Source: Gnetum montanum (Eukaryota; Streptophyta; Gnetopsida; Gnetales; Gnetaceae). From it: a stretch of DNA of 64,000 bases. Under the pieces are notes generated by a model that worked only from the letters and a program-made list of their open reading frames with translations, ran no database searches and had not been told where the DNA came from. The DNA is taken from NCBI GenBank assembly GCA_015680685.1, contig MNCI01018957.1, forward strand, positions 66,109 to 130,108. The letters are read 5' to 3'. Both the position numbers and the translations under genes were made by a program. Positions 34,650-46,375 of this stretch are shown here, in pieces (position 1 is the stretch's first letter; each line of letters opens with the position of its first letter).

Positions 34650-35129
34650 CGCCCCCGCCCCCCGCCACAGAGCTAAAATAAGCCCCGAGTGGCGACCGCA
34701 CCGCTGAAGGCAGAGGGCCTCGAGGAAGAAACGTGGCAGGTTAACCTGGGTGCCTTCCTTCAAGCACCTCAGGAAAGTAAAATGCAGCCCCTTCAGCTTG
34801 GATACATTACCCGACTGGACAAAAAAGCGTTCGACCAAGGCGGCAGCATGAGCCCAGAGGCGTGGGAGGGGTGTCCGAGGGACCTGACGGCTCTACGTTC
34901 TCGGGGAAAACCCCTCGAAGAAGGTCACCGAGTTATGGAGGCCGCGAGAGGTTGGTAGGATGACCTCCCCAGCGACCGGGACCCCTAGGTAGTTGGCCAG
35001 GGCGGCCTCCGTCAGGCGAATTTCTCGGCCTTGGAAGTGGGTCTGATCGCCAAGCCAGTTAGTAAAGAAAGAGTTATCAGCAAGGTCAGGGTCCCTGACC
35101 AGCCTCTGCAGCAAGGCGGCCCAACCACA
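34650..35129 (-). pseudogene. Plant-transposon-type domain in the LINE ORF
   Basis: After the zinc-binding domain the frame reads 'FQGREIRLTEAALANYLGVP', 'LPRLWAHAAALVERFFV' and 'GNVSKLKGLHFTFLRCLKEG', 'TQVNLPRFFLEAL'. The same order of elements occurs in the third ORF of A ('GVSVDFSTQAISEVLNLLNI', 'FPTKGLKRISTYVVRG', 'VNANLPHLYLTEI'). This suggests a homologous domain shared by a LINE and Athila-type LTR elements. Remote similarity judged by eye. Confidence 0.5.
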
Positions 35130-37367
35130 CTAGCAGACCATCCGCCACAGCTCCTCGTTCGCCTGGTAGGCGACGTAGTCAGGTTCGTACGTCGGCGTCT
35201 TCCCTATAGCGTCAGCGATCTCACGCCACGCTTTGTAGGTCTGCTGGATAAGTTGCTGGGGGGAGAGGGTAGCCGCCTGTGCAAAGACCGTGCGATTCCG
35301 TGCCTTCCAGGCGTGCCACAACAACAGCGTCGCTCAGGAGTCGCCATCAAACCGTCGCGGGGGGGGAGGCCTTCTGCATGCGTGCCAAGTGGCGCTCATG
35401 CAGGGGTAGTCATAGATGAAGTGGTTGAGGGTCTCGGGGCCGTGGCCACAACGCGGACACGTGGGGTCCTACAGGATGTCGCGCTGCTACAAAAACACAC
35501 ACACGGGGAGCGCGGCGGAATTGAGCATCCAGAGAAAGATTTTGACTTTCTTGGGAAGCCGCCCTCGCCAGACCACCAACCAGTCGTCCTCAGGGGGATA
35601 TTTATGGGTCAAGATGGTGCGCGGATGATGGATCTAGTTCAGACTCAACATCTGCCGCACGTGCCGACAGATGGACAGCCAAGGCCTCGAAACATGCGAT
35701 CCAGACAGCCAGAGCATGTACTTCCGATGAACGATATGGGCCCACTGACTACACTCCCCCCGAGCACGAGTGAGGCGGTTGACCAGCTGCTGCTGCCCCA
35801 TCGTACACTCATCCTCGAAAGTCATGACCCCCAACCCTCCCGCTGTACGAGGACGGGCCACGCGCTACCAATTGATAAGATGGAGTTTGCTCCCCCCTTT
35901 GCCCCCCCGCCACAGGAAACTACGGATCCTGGCATTGATCTGGTGGATGATGGCCGCGGGGGGCTCGGCGACCGCCGCCACAAAGCGCGTGGTGGCCGCA
36001 AGGGTCCCAATGGCCACGAGGAGGTGGCCCTTGCACGTAAGAAAATAGTTGGCCCAGTGATTGATGCGGTGCTCGAGCTTGGCCAGGAGGGGGGTCCAAG
36101 TATTGTTCCACCCCCACTGGAATAGCAGGATACCCAGGTAGGTATCGGTGTTCTTCCCGGGTTGCACGTTCAGAATTTGTGTAACCTGGTTCTGCACCTA
36201 CGGGTCCACATTGATGAAGTGTGCCAGCGACTTGATGCGGTTGATTTCTAAGCCTAACTCGGCGGCCAATCTGGTCAGAGCCAGGTTGATACATCGGGCC
36301 TGCGGGACCGCCGCCCCGCTGAGAAGCATGGTATTGTCAACGTAGTGTTCAACTCGGCAGGCCACCCCCGCAATGTCCAGGCCCACCACCCCCGAGGTGC
36401 TACAGTAGGATTGCATGAGGTCCATGGCCATGATGAAAAGCAAGGGGGATAGGGGGTCGCCTTGCCTCAGACCTCGACCAGGGGAGGAAAAGCCCCACAG
36501 CCGTCCCCCCACATCAAAAGAGAACCCGGCGGAGGACTGGATATGCAAACATAATTGGATAAATCCAGGGTCAAAGCCTTTCCTATGCATAATGTCATGT
36601 AGGGCGTCCCAGCTAAGCGTTTCATAGGCCTTCGTGATGTCTAACTTGAGACAAAGACCAGGAAACCCCGTAGCGCGGAGGGAGTGAAGGACTTCTTGCA
36701 TAAGAAGGACCTGATCCTGGAGGGTCCTACCATGGACGAAGCCCGTCTGATTGCGGCCAACCAACTTAGTCAAGAGGGGGCCTAGACGGTTGACCAGGAG
36801 TTTGGAGAAGATGCGGATGAGGACATTGCACACACCAATGGGACGAAAGTGCTATGGGCGGTGTGCATTCAACTGTTTGGGGATGTAGATGATGCGCGAG
36901 CAGTTGAGTTCGCGTCGTACTTGCCGTCTGGCCAGCATGACGTTGAAAGCATCTAGGAGATTGGGGCCCACGATATCCAAGAAAGCTTTGAAGAACTCCA
37001 GAGACCAACCGTCCGAACCAGGCGCTTTACCTCCCAGCATGTTGTTGATGGTGTTGGTCAACTCGGTCTCAGAGAAGGGGGCCAGAAGGCGTTGATTGTC
37101 CGTGGCAGTGAGCACCTTCGCCACATGGATGGAGATGGGCTGGGTGGTGTGCTTAGCCCAAATATGCCCCCAGTAGCCCGAGAGCTCACTGGCAATCCCT
37201 TGTGGGTCATCAACCACCACCCCAGCCTGGGTACGGATGCTACGGATGTGGGTTTCGCCACGGAAATCACATGTCTTAATCACACTTAACCAAACATATT
37301 GTTAAATACAAGTGTAGATTAAGAAGACAATAATCTTGTAACCACATGATTCACTATTTAGGACTCT

Positions 37368-38165
37368 TCCAAAAATTAAACAATTTCTTTGGTGCCTCCT
37401 TCATCAAGGCCTTCCTATCGGCAAACGTTGTGAATACCTTGGGATTCCAAACCCTAATTGCCCTCTATGTGGAGGTCCTAATGATTTTGTCCATATTTTT
37501 TGGCATTTTCCTTTCACTTAGTCTTCATGGGAGTGGGTTTCTAAAGTTTTCCCTTTGTGCAAGTTTTCCCATGAGGATATCTTATTTGGCTTTCTGGCCA
37601 CCCCTCTGCTGACCTTCAATTTCTTTGGGAAGTTATTGTTTACTATATTTGGAAACGCAGATGCACTACTCTTTTCCAGAGCACTGATTCATCCAACTCG
37701 AACCATTTAACTATTATGGAAAAATTTCAAATTCTTCACCTTGTGCATTTCCAAATTTTATCTCACACTTCTAAGTTAAAACTGGATACTAATCAGTTGT
37801 TTTATTGTTTGTAGCCTTGGAGCAGATACACCAATTCGTGCACTCTTCCCAATCTCGATCTGCTACATTGGAGTGTGTCATCATAATTTTGAGCATTTTT
37901 AGCTCTCTGTTGTTCTCCTGGTCTTATTAACTCATAGTTTGTATTGATTCCCAGCATGAGGTTGCTCTTTGGAATGTACTCCCACACCCTGTGAAGGATT
38001 ATGTATCAAGATGTTGTCCTTCAATATTTGCATTTGTCATTGTTCTTCTCTCTATTTAACCATCAATATGTTCAGATGTTGATCATGTACTTAATCTCAT
38101 TTAATTAATAAAATTCTCTTTTTGGGGTCCGACACCCCTACCCACACTGCAAACCCCCTCCCCCC
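37368..38165 (+). mobile_element. Second LINE fragment, 5'-truncated, in the same LTR
   Basis: Bounded by the 16 bp duplication 'cactatttaggactct' (37352-37367 and 38166-38181). The first ~450 bp encode the end of LINE ORF2: 'PKIKQFLWCLLHQGLPIGKR', 'NCPLCGGPNDFVHIFWHFPF' (zinc-binding domain) and, after a frameshift, 'LWEVIVYYIWKRRCTTLFQ'. One in-frame TAG falls where Gln is likely. The remainder is 3' UTR ending in a C-rich stretch rather than poly-A. It is AT-rich, unlike the LINE next to it, so a different family. Confidence 0.88.
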
Positions 38166-38281
38166 CACTATTTAGGACTCTAGGCAAACTTAGGAGACTA
38201 AGTCTATGGAATTTGAATGAATTGCTAGTGAACTCTTGTGATTTGTATGGTTGGATGTAGGGGATACTCACTACTCATTGT

Positions 38282-38301
38282 TGGCATCATTGCCAGAGAT
38301 T
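38282..38301 (+). other. Primer-binding site, tRNA-Asp type (element C)
   Basis: TGGCATCATTGCCAGAGATT follows the 5' LTR. It matches the tRNA-Asp complement apart from a few changes, most of them G-to-A or C-to-T, consistent with decay. Confidence 0.8.
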
Positions 38302-38452
38302 TCATTTAGCTAAGTACGTTGATTAGTAATAAACTGTGAATTTATATAAAGATGTTGTAAAGATAAAAATAATAATGAACAATTATTATTCAAAAGGAAA
38401 ATAATTAAGAAATTAAAATATCAAATTCATACTAATTATATACATAACTAAC

Positions 38453-40800
38453 ATGGCTTCTTCTCACAGGAATGAATCCCCACCACATACATGAGAATTC
38501 GATCAATGATAAGATGGACCAAAGAAGCCCCAATAGTTCAAAGTTGTCTATGCCTATTTGGATCCTTATAATCCAAATTTCACTTTCAGCCATCATCAAG
38601 ATGAATAGTTTCACTAGAGGAACATGAAAGGCAACATTATTTTCCTTCTAGTTGATCTATTCTTGTCATGTTGATGGCTAATCTCATCAAATTAGGCATT
38701 GCGACACTCAACCTAGAATATGAGGTCCTAGACCACACATATAGGGAATATTAGCCTACATATTCCTTGCTTAAGAAGGATCAACATATAGAAGCATGCT
38801 ATGAGGCCTCTAAGGGTAAAGGGGTTCCAACACCATTATTTCTAAAAATGTAGAAGGAGGATCCTAATTTCTTCTTAAGGCTCTCCTAATATACATACTC
38901 TCTTCCTTTCATAAAGAATGATACCCATTAGGAATGGTTGTAGTCCACATTGGATAACAACCAAGAAGAAGGAAGATCAAGAGCTTGACAAACATCAAGG
39001 AAGAGGTTCCATAGTCATTCCTCTAATAACAAGAAAAAAGAAAAAGATAGTGTAAGGGAATGGGAAAGGGACCATAGGAGAAAGACTAGTAGAAATCATT
39101 CTTCTAGTCCTCCCTCTTCACCCTCATCATCCTCCTTGTCATCAAAATTTGATAAGAGGAGCCATGGCCAAGAAAAAAGGAGTAGTTTGGATCAAGATGG
39201 AGATGAATGGAGATCCTACCAAGATGATCAAGACTAGGAGCATAAAAAACCACAAGGGGAAGCAAAGCACCATTGAGAGCAAAGGCATAGTAGGAATTTT
39301 CATAGGCATCATGGTCATAAAAGGAGCCATTGTAAATAAAACGACTATGATGAGCCTCTGCTAGCTAGTAGAAACATGCTAAATATTTCAAAGGTAGTGA
39401 GAATTCCCATAAGACATTAAAAAGATAGTAGGATTAAGAGCCTGGATATGAATAATATCCCCAAGTTTGAAGGGGGATATAATGTAGATCCAAAAAATAA
39501 TCTACATATTTTTCAGGATGCATATGCCTTGCAGAGCATAGAAAATGAATGGTAGAAGCTTAAATTATTCCCAAGGATAGTCATCAAGGAAGTAGAGAGC
39601 TAGTACTAGTCCTTGGAACTAGAATCTATTCTTGATGGAGTACCATTTTGGAAATATTCAACCAAAAATACCAAATGTACTCCAAAGTGTCTGACTTGTA
39701 GAGGTAGATCCAAGGATGGAAACATGGAAACCATAAGTCCTTGGATGTAGCCCTAGATAGGTACTACTCTCTATTGCACTGATGCCCAGGTGATGGATAC
39801 TCTCAAAGGAAACAACTTCGCCATATCATAGATGGGCTTTGGAACAAGATAAAGGAAACCCTTGGGGTTTATGTCTAAGGAATACTCTCTAAAATGTAGA
39901 CCCACCAAATTTAAAGGCTAATAAAACATGTGGCCAAAGAAGAATAAGAGCTAAAGAAACATGAGTGTAGAGGAGTATAATAGGGACCCCTCCATTCACA
40001 AAAGGGAGATGCATTTTTTTGATTCAAAGGAGGAAGCACCTCTTGATGAAGTAGTGCAAAGAAAAACCTTGCTAATATAAAAATATATCAATGAAATATC
40101 AACTAAGCTTAATAAAATGTGGGACTCATTGGATGAGAAGATTCAAAAATCTCTTAAAATTGCAAAAGAAAGAGTGGAGCAAGGAAGTAGTGCTCGACAT
40201 AGAAGAAAACTATATGATATAAAAAAGAGTTACCATCAACAAGAGGATAAAGTTTTAATGGTCAAAGAAGTTGTAGATTCCTAAATAGATGATGATGGAT
40301 GCAATATTTACCAATGTGAACATCCTAAGGGATGTTGTCTAGTGCTGTCACATTTGCATGAATTTGGGGTATATACATTAAATTCTAAATTTGCAAAAAG
40401 GTAAACACCCAGGTGGTTGCCTTATGCACAAGGCAACTACAAGCAATAGTTTCATCAAATAACATATTATCCAAGTAGAGCACCTCCTCAACCTCAAGAG
40501 CAATACCAATAGTGGCAAAATCCATAATTTTGGGGGATGCCATCACCATAGCAATAGTATCCTTACAAGTAATCAAATCCTTATGGATATTATGTGCAAC
40601 AGTCTATATCTCCTCATGGCTCATCTAGTGATTCTTCCTTCTCTCATCATTACTATTTTCTAGAATATTATAAAGCACATTCTCCAAGAAGTGAGTCTCC
40701 TTTTCCCTTTTCTCTTCCATATTCCTCAGTATCCCCTACACTATCAACCATCACACCTTTGCCACCTACTCCACCTATGCAGTGAGAAATTCTACAACAG
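38453..40800 (+). pseudogene. gag of element C
   Basis: Starts with MASSHRNESPP at 38453, a counterpart of B's MSSSSHKHDN. The capsid region is readable in pieces near 39440-39900 ('YHFGNIQPK'-like text, then 'YYSLLH'), the stretch 40080-40260 is Lys/Glu-rich, and the knuckle lies at 40310-40338 with the second Cys changed to Tyr ('CNIYQCEHPKGCC'). A Pro/Ser-rich tail follows (40594-40785). Stops of all three kinds and frameshifts are frequent. Confidence 0.6.
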
Positions 40801-43800
40801 CCATAATAGTGAAACATCACAAGGGCAATAAACTTATAATCAGATATTCATCCAAATGGTTCTAAAAAGAAACATTGCAAGAGGACATTCTTTGAAACAA
40901 AAAATCCCACAAAACTCTCATAGACACCTATGGCTATTAACCCTACCTCATCTACCTTTGAAAGTAATTTCAAAAAACTTTCAAATTGAAAGTCCTTTAA
41001 TGTCCATACTATAATGTTGACCCATGCGGTCACCAATTGGATAAAGACTAGCCACCTTCCTAGGAAGTGATTTGATCTTATAAGTTCCCTTATCTATTTA
41101 TAGATTATAGTAAATGATCCATGTAAGGCTCTATTAAGTTTATGTTTTTGGATGAACTTAATCTCACAAGAAATATAAAAGATATGGAACCTACCTCCTC
41201 TCAAAAAGAGCAATATCAAACTAAAATTTACAGATCAATCCATTAGTACCTTCTTGAAGCTAGTAAAGAAAATCATGATCACTATCTATAGGTAGTCCTA
41301 TCCCACAAATTTACTTATAATCCATATGGATAAATGTAAGGAAGACTTCCCTATCATTATGGAAAGGGCTTGGCTAAGTACCATAGATGCTAAGATGGGG
41401 TTTAGAGACTTGTGCTTGGAAATCTCCAAGAAAAAGAAATTTGATAAAATAGAGAAAAAGCAAGTTTTATGCATCGCATACAATGACACAGAGTGACATT
41501 GCATTTAGAAAATATGGACAAGTAAAATGTACATCTATCCAAGCATGCAACTAGAGTGCTGAAATAACAATCATTCAAAAGTGCCTGTATGAAACAATTA
41601 CAAAATAGGGAGGTATAAAGTGGCTGATATCAAAATATCAAACTAAATCCACAATATACATGGAACCACTAGAGAGCCTCACAAGTGCCTACATCAAGTA
41701 TATGAATTAAGTACCTTCATAATTGATTCTCATACATGCACATTGAAATGAATTAGAAAGAGTTGGAAATCCTAGATCACTTCAAGTAAGAGACTCTTGA
41801 AGTGAAAACTTTATCGACAACTCTAGAATATTCTTTCCTTAATAATGGCAAGCTGGTAATCATTAATGATAACTTTTCTTAAGATTAGAAAAAGAAGTTG
41901 TTGAAGGAGATGAACAAATAATCGATGGCCTTTTCCTAGTCATATCATAAGCTAACAAGGCTTGATTCACAAATATGCTAGCATCGCATCTACATAGACT
42001 CTTCCATTAAGCCAAAGAGGCAACTATAGAGAAAGTTGAATTGAAAACTTAAGCAAGTTGTCAAGGAAGAAGTAGATTGAGTTCTTAAGGCCAAGTTCAT
42101 ATATCCAATTACAAATAATGAATGGGTTAGTGCACCCATGATTATACCCAGGAAAGGAGGAAAGTGTAGAGTCTACATAGATTTCTAGTTGTTGAACATG
42201 ATGACCTTCAAAGATCATATTTTGTTTCCATTTGTAGACCAAGTGTTGGAAACCATTACAGGACATTACCACTACAACTTTTCGGATAGTTATAGTGGCT
42301 ATAACTAGATCTAGATCATACTAGATAATTAGGCCAAAACAATGTTCATAAGTTCCTCAAGGATTTTTACATAAAGAAAGATGCCCTTTGTCTTGTGTAA
42401 TTCTCCTACTACTTTCCAACTCTTGGTACTTAACATCTTCCAGCAGTAGGTTGGTAGTGGGGTATAAGTCTTCATGGATAACTTCTTCACCTATGCTACC
42501 AATTTTTGAGCAAGCCTTGGAATATCTTGAGTAAGTGCTTCAATGATGCATGGAGACTAATTTGAATCTCAATTAGTGAAAATGCCATTTGATGGTCCAT
42601 GAAGGCATAGTTTGGGGTATCAAATTTTACAAAACAAGATCAAGATGGACCCAAAGAAAGTATAGGTCATCCAAGGAATTACTAGATAGCCTGAAATGGT
42701 AAAAGATGTAAGGTCATTCCTTGGGCATACTAGTTATTATTGGTGTTTCATCTAGAACTTTTCAAGAATTGCTAAGTCATTAGTAAAGCTAATAAAGAAG
42801 GATATACCCTTCAACTAGACTAAGAAATGCAAGCTAGCATTCGAGCAGTTAAAGTAAAAGCTTGTAGAGACTCACATTCTACATGCTTTTGATTAGTCTA
42901 GACCCTCCCACATCTAGATGAATGCATTCAATTATGCATTGGGGGTAGTGCTTATACAATTTGATAGTCACAAATGTCATTATTACATCTATTATGAAAG
43001 TAGAAGAATTGTGAGGGAATAGTTGAATTACACCATCACGAAGAACGAGCTCATGGCGGTGGTGTATTCTTTAGAGTAATTTAGGAATTATATGCTTTGA
43101 TATCATATCTTTGTGCACACAAACCATAGTGCCAACAGGTTCCTAATGAATAAGCTAGTGGTGAGTCCCTGTGTCATATGGTGGCTAGTGATTCTATAGG
43201 ATTTTGATCTTACAATGATGGACAGAAAGGAAATTGAGAATATGGTCACTAATCACTTGTCTCAGTTATGATTAGACAACAAAGAGGATGATGAGCCCTT
43301 ATCTAATCAATATCTAGATGAAATTCTCTTTGCAAAAGCTATTGAAGTTTAAAATCTTGAAGTTCCTAATTTGTATAAATAATTCCTCTCTTATTAGATC
43401 ACTTAGGAGACTCCTCAAGCATGGAACAATAAGAAGAAACAATAATTTCTTCACCAAGTCAAGAATTATATAGAGATCAAAGGTAATCCTTATAAGGTTT
43501 ATGTTGATGGCTTGGTACGATGGTGCATGGTCAATGTTGATCAGCTGTTAATCCTCTAGGATGCTTATGAAGGTTCTTATGAGAGCCATTATGCAGGAAG
43601 GAAGATGATCGTGAAAATCCTCATGGTAGAATACTTTTGGTCAACAATCTTTAAGGGCACTCATTACTTGTACTGTTTATGCAAGCACTACTAAAGACAT
43701 GGAGGAATGATTGTATGAATAAAAGGGCCTCAATAGTGTAGTAGATAGGCTTGGTGTGCATAGGGCACTTATTTTTTATAATGGAACTCACTTTATAGGA

Positions 43801-44482
43801 GCTACTTTTAAAAAAACGAATGTAACACCTAGGGGTGCAACATAAATTAACAACTCCCTATCACCTCCAAGCTAACGATCAAGCTAAAGTTACTAATAGG
43901 GAAATAACTAGGATACTAACACATATAATTAGTAAATATAGGAAGGATTGGAGCATAAAACTTAATGATGCTCTATGGGCTTATCAATCAACCTAGAAAC
44001 TTCCTATAGGTTATTCTCCCTATGAGTTGGTGTACAAAAAACTACCAACACTTCCAATCCAAGATGAGCTCCATACATTCTTAACAGCTTATGAACTTAA
44101 GTTTAATCTAAGCCTAGCATAAAAAGTACGCTTAATGACATTAATTGTGCTAGATGAGAATTGATAAGTAGCCCTATTAATAAAATAAGTGCATAAGGTA
44201 CATGTTAAACAACATCATGACATAAGAATAAGGAGAGTTAAATTGCAACTAGGTGATAAGATTCTTTATTGGAGTTCCATGCCTATATCACAATGTACTA
44301 ATTTTCAAACACTATGGGAAAAACCTTATAACATTCATGCAAATTTTCCTTCTAGTGCCATGAAAATTTACCATCCTTCAAGCCTAGAGAAACAACTATT
44401 AGTTAACATACAACAAGTGAAGCCTTTTTTAGAACCTAGGATAATCGGTAGCACTAACACTTCAACAAGTGGACAATCATGA
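40801..44482 (+). pseudogene. pol of element C (Athila-like protease, RT, RNase H, integrase)
   Basis: Protease C-terminal part near 41320-41500 ('DFPIIMERAWLSTIDAKMGF'). RT from about 42090 ('FIYPITNNEWVSAPMIIPRK', 'TFKDHILFPFVDQVLETITG', 'HYNFSDSYSGYN'), with 'FLGHT'-type text near 42715. RNase H near 43050-43270 ('MAVVYSLE', 'FRNYML', 'NHLSQL'). Integrase 43300-44180, then a C-terminal tail in the open stretch 44189-44482 ('VKLQLGDKILYWSS', 'VNIQQVKPFLEPR'). The 'TFKDH..PFVDQVL' wording is Athila-type. Numerous stops, most of them TAG and TAA at likely Gln positions, destroy it. Confidence 0.75.
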
Positions 44483-45179
44483 TCTATTTTTTGGATCTTC
44501 TCCTTTTAACTCAGTCATGGGGAAGATGGCCACCCACATTAACATTTTGTGAAGGTTACCTAATTTTTGGCCTTTCTATTTTACATTATTATTGATATGT
44601 TTTCCATTTTCTTGAATATTTTACTACTTCTTTTATATATTTTCTTATTTTCTTGAATATTTTATGACTGCTCTATATGTTTTATTCATTACAAAATATT
44701 GAATTTTTACCATGGCTATTGCTACTATTGGAAGTTAATTAATGTTATGATTGATTATTAAAAGAACAAATTTTATCTCTCGATTATGTCCTCAATTAAC
44801 ATATTGTTAATTTTCTGATGATATTAGGTAGTAAGTCTACAACATCTATCCATTTCATCTACTTTGTCAAGCTTTACATCGTGCAAGCATGAGGTACTTT
44901 CATAATTGAAACTTAAAAGTAATCAATGATCTTGCTACTCAACAAGTTTAGAATGGACCAAGTAGGAATGGAAGATGTTTTGGCCTCAAGTAGATTTGTT
45001 GTATGTTCATTTCAACTTCCCTCTCAAGTTTTATGATCTTCCATTGGTAGATCACCACTCCTATTGTTAACCATAATAGGAAGAATGTCTTTACATGATG
45101 TGATTCCCATGAAAAATAATAATAAACATGAAAATTCAAAGCACACCCCTTAGACATAACAATGGGCTACAAGAACTAG
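44483..45179 (+). other. Spacer of element C, left of the B insertion
   Basis: T-rich non-coding sequence following pol, like the start of the spacers in A and B. It continues at 58498 on the other side of B. The minus-strand ORF at 44948-45157 is judged chance. Confidence 0.6.
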
Positions 45180-45184
45180 TTAAG

Positions 45185-46126
45185 TGATGAGCGGCAAGGT
45201 ACCCCTACACCCAACCATACGAATCATGAAGTGTTCACATGTGACTCGGTCAAATTTTGTGGACTTTATCATTTCTAGTGCACTAGCCCTTTAGGAAGTA
45301 AATCTAACCTTAAAGTTAATCATTGTCCTCCCAATTACACTTGTGATGTTTGTTGGTATGGTTATGTGTAACTGAGGCATCTAATTTTTATCATTTTGTA
45401 TTTTATGTTTTGGGTGCTCAAAATGTAGGTAAAAGGAATTTGATTAACTACTCTAAATTAATTAATTAACTACTATTTAACTAATCCTAACATAAGTATC
45501 CATTCCCACTTTTTATACACATCCTAAACCTACGTATCCATTGCTGGGTGACTAAATGCTATGCTACTAGGCATACCAAGCAATAACATTGCTAGGATTA
45601 CCAAGTGAATACGTGTTATACTCAAAGTGGTCATACTTATGTATTTAATCTATCTAGCTTAATAATCTTATTCACTAAATTACTGGGAAATAATTATGAA
45701 ATAATTAAGAATAATTAACAAATAATTAAAAACATTGAATGCATAAATAAAAGAGCTAATCTATCCAAAGTGTTGCAAGGTTTATTAGAAAGCTCATCTT
45801 TATTGTCACACACACTATCATGCTCAGTTACAACAATGCTTGAATAAAGATCCGTACACTTAATGACTCCTACTGCAAGCACTCAGGGAAAAAATTTTAA
45901 CTTTTGAATGGAAAAAATGCAAGAACTTTGCTACAATTGAAAATTTGACTCCATAAATGTAGCAGGTAGGCACATATTTATAGGCGATGAATAGACATTG
46001 TGTTGACAAGGCATCATCGATGCAAGTTGAAATGCATTGACAAGGACTTCTGGACAAGTCCTTGTCAACATGGTTGGCTGCATCGATGAGGCCTCGTCAA
46101 TGCAACCAACCAATGATGACTCATTA
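45185..46126 (-). repeat. 3' LTR of element B
   Basis: 942 bp. Read on the minus strand it starts TAATGAGTCATC (TGATGAGT mutated) and ends GCTCATCA. U3 palindromes near 46010-46100 are built on GAGGCCTC, ATCGATG and GTTGAC-type motifs. TATA box 'cctataaatatg' is at about 45975-45986. Confidence 0.9.
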
Positions 46127-46135
46127 TACCCCCAT
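46127..46135 (-). other. Polypurine tract of element B
   Basis: Plus strand TACCCCCAT, i.e. ATGGGGGTA on the element strand, directly next to the 3' LTR, as in A, C and G. Confidence 0.8.
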
Positions 46136-46375
46136 AACTAAATGAAAACTCATCCTCAAGTTCTTGTACAAAATTGGGAAGGTATGGGATTATTGATTGA
46201 CTTTTCTTTCAAAAAAATAAACTTGACCAACTTGACAAAAAATGGACTACTGAGATGTACGAATCAATACATTATAAAAATGATGGTGTTCAGGACACAA
46301 AATTGAACACCATGACACAACTCATCAAAAAATGGACAACACATTTCTTGATAATGTGAAGCTTATTGGAGAAGA

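Larger units (their letters stand above)
33843..37262 (-). pseudogene. LINE ORF2: RT, zinc-binding domain, plant-transposon-type domain, coiled coil, J domain
   Basis: One reading frame runs from the truncation point to the TAG at 33843 (about 1140 codons), interrupted by about 12 further TAG codons and, as far as I can read, no frameshift. Order: pre-RT linker with 'LGGKAPGSDGWSLEFFKA' (~37040-36980); RT (36830-36000) with 'RNQTGFVHGRTLQDQVLLMQ', 'KLDITKAYETLSWDALHDIM', 'RGLRQGDPLSPLLF'; catalytic box YVDN instead of YADD (36333-36344); thumb to 35640; zinc-binding domain 'CPRCGHGPETLNHF' (~35460-35420) and 'LLWHAWKARNRTVF' (~35325-35285). Then an Athila-like domain (~35115-34680), Pro-rich linker, coiled coil (~34460-34115) and J domain. 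The missing second Asp and the stops make this copy inactive. Confidence 0.9.
33331..37263 (-). mobile_element. GC-rich 5'-truncated LINE with J-domain extension
   Basis: A 3.9 kb GC-rich block in AT-rich DNA, flanked by the 14 bp duplication 'aaatcacatgtctt' (33317-33330 and 37264-37277). A short poly-A on the minus strand (T-run from 33331) sits at its 3' end. The uninterrupted counterpart of the target is in the 3' LTR of C (63527-63555). It encodes the later part of LINE ORF2 (RT onward) with an unusual long C-terminal extension and a G-tract 3' UTR array. The endonuclease domain is lost by 5' truncation. Confidence 0.95.
32648..38280 (+). repeat. 5' LTR of element C, interrupted twice by LINEs
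   Basis: LTR sequence is 32648-33330, 37278-37367 and 38182-38280, about 870 bp in all. It starts TAATGAGT (TGATGAGT mutated) and ends ACTCATTG just before the primer site. U3 palindromes use ATGCAT/ATCGATG motifs; the TATA box 'ctatataaatgc' lies near 32746. The 3' LTR aligns across both LINE sites without them. Confidence 0.9.

Noticed and set aside
35031-36125. 364-codon plus-strand ORF
   Set aside because: Antisense to the LINE RT and zinc-binding region; it is long only because GC-rich DNA has few stops, and its translation has no family likeness.
33843-37263. TAG read as glutamine (code change or programmed readthrough)
   Set aside because: Nuclear plant code is standard, other elements in the window also decay to TAA and TGA, and the LINE has lost a catalytic Asp. 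Methylation-driven decay explains it more simply.
33331-37263. Bacterial or other contamination
   Set aside because: The GC-rich block has plant-LINE domains, a perfect 14 bp target duplication and an empty counterpart site in the same element.
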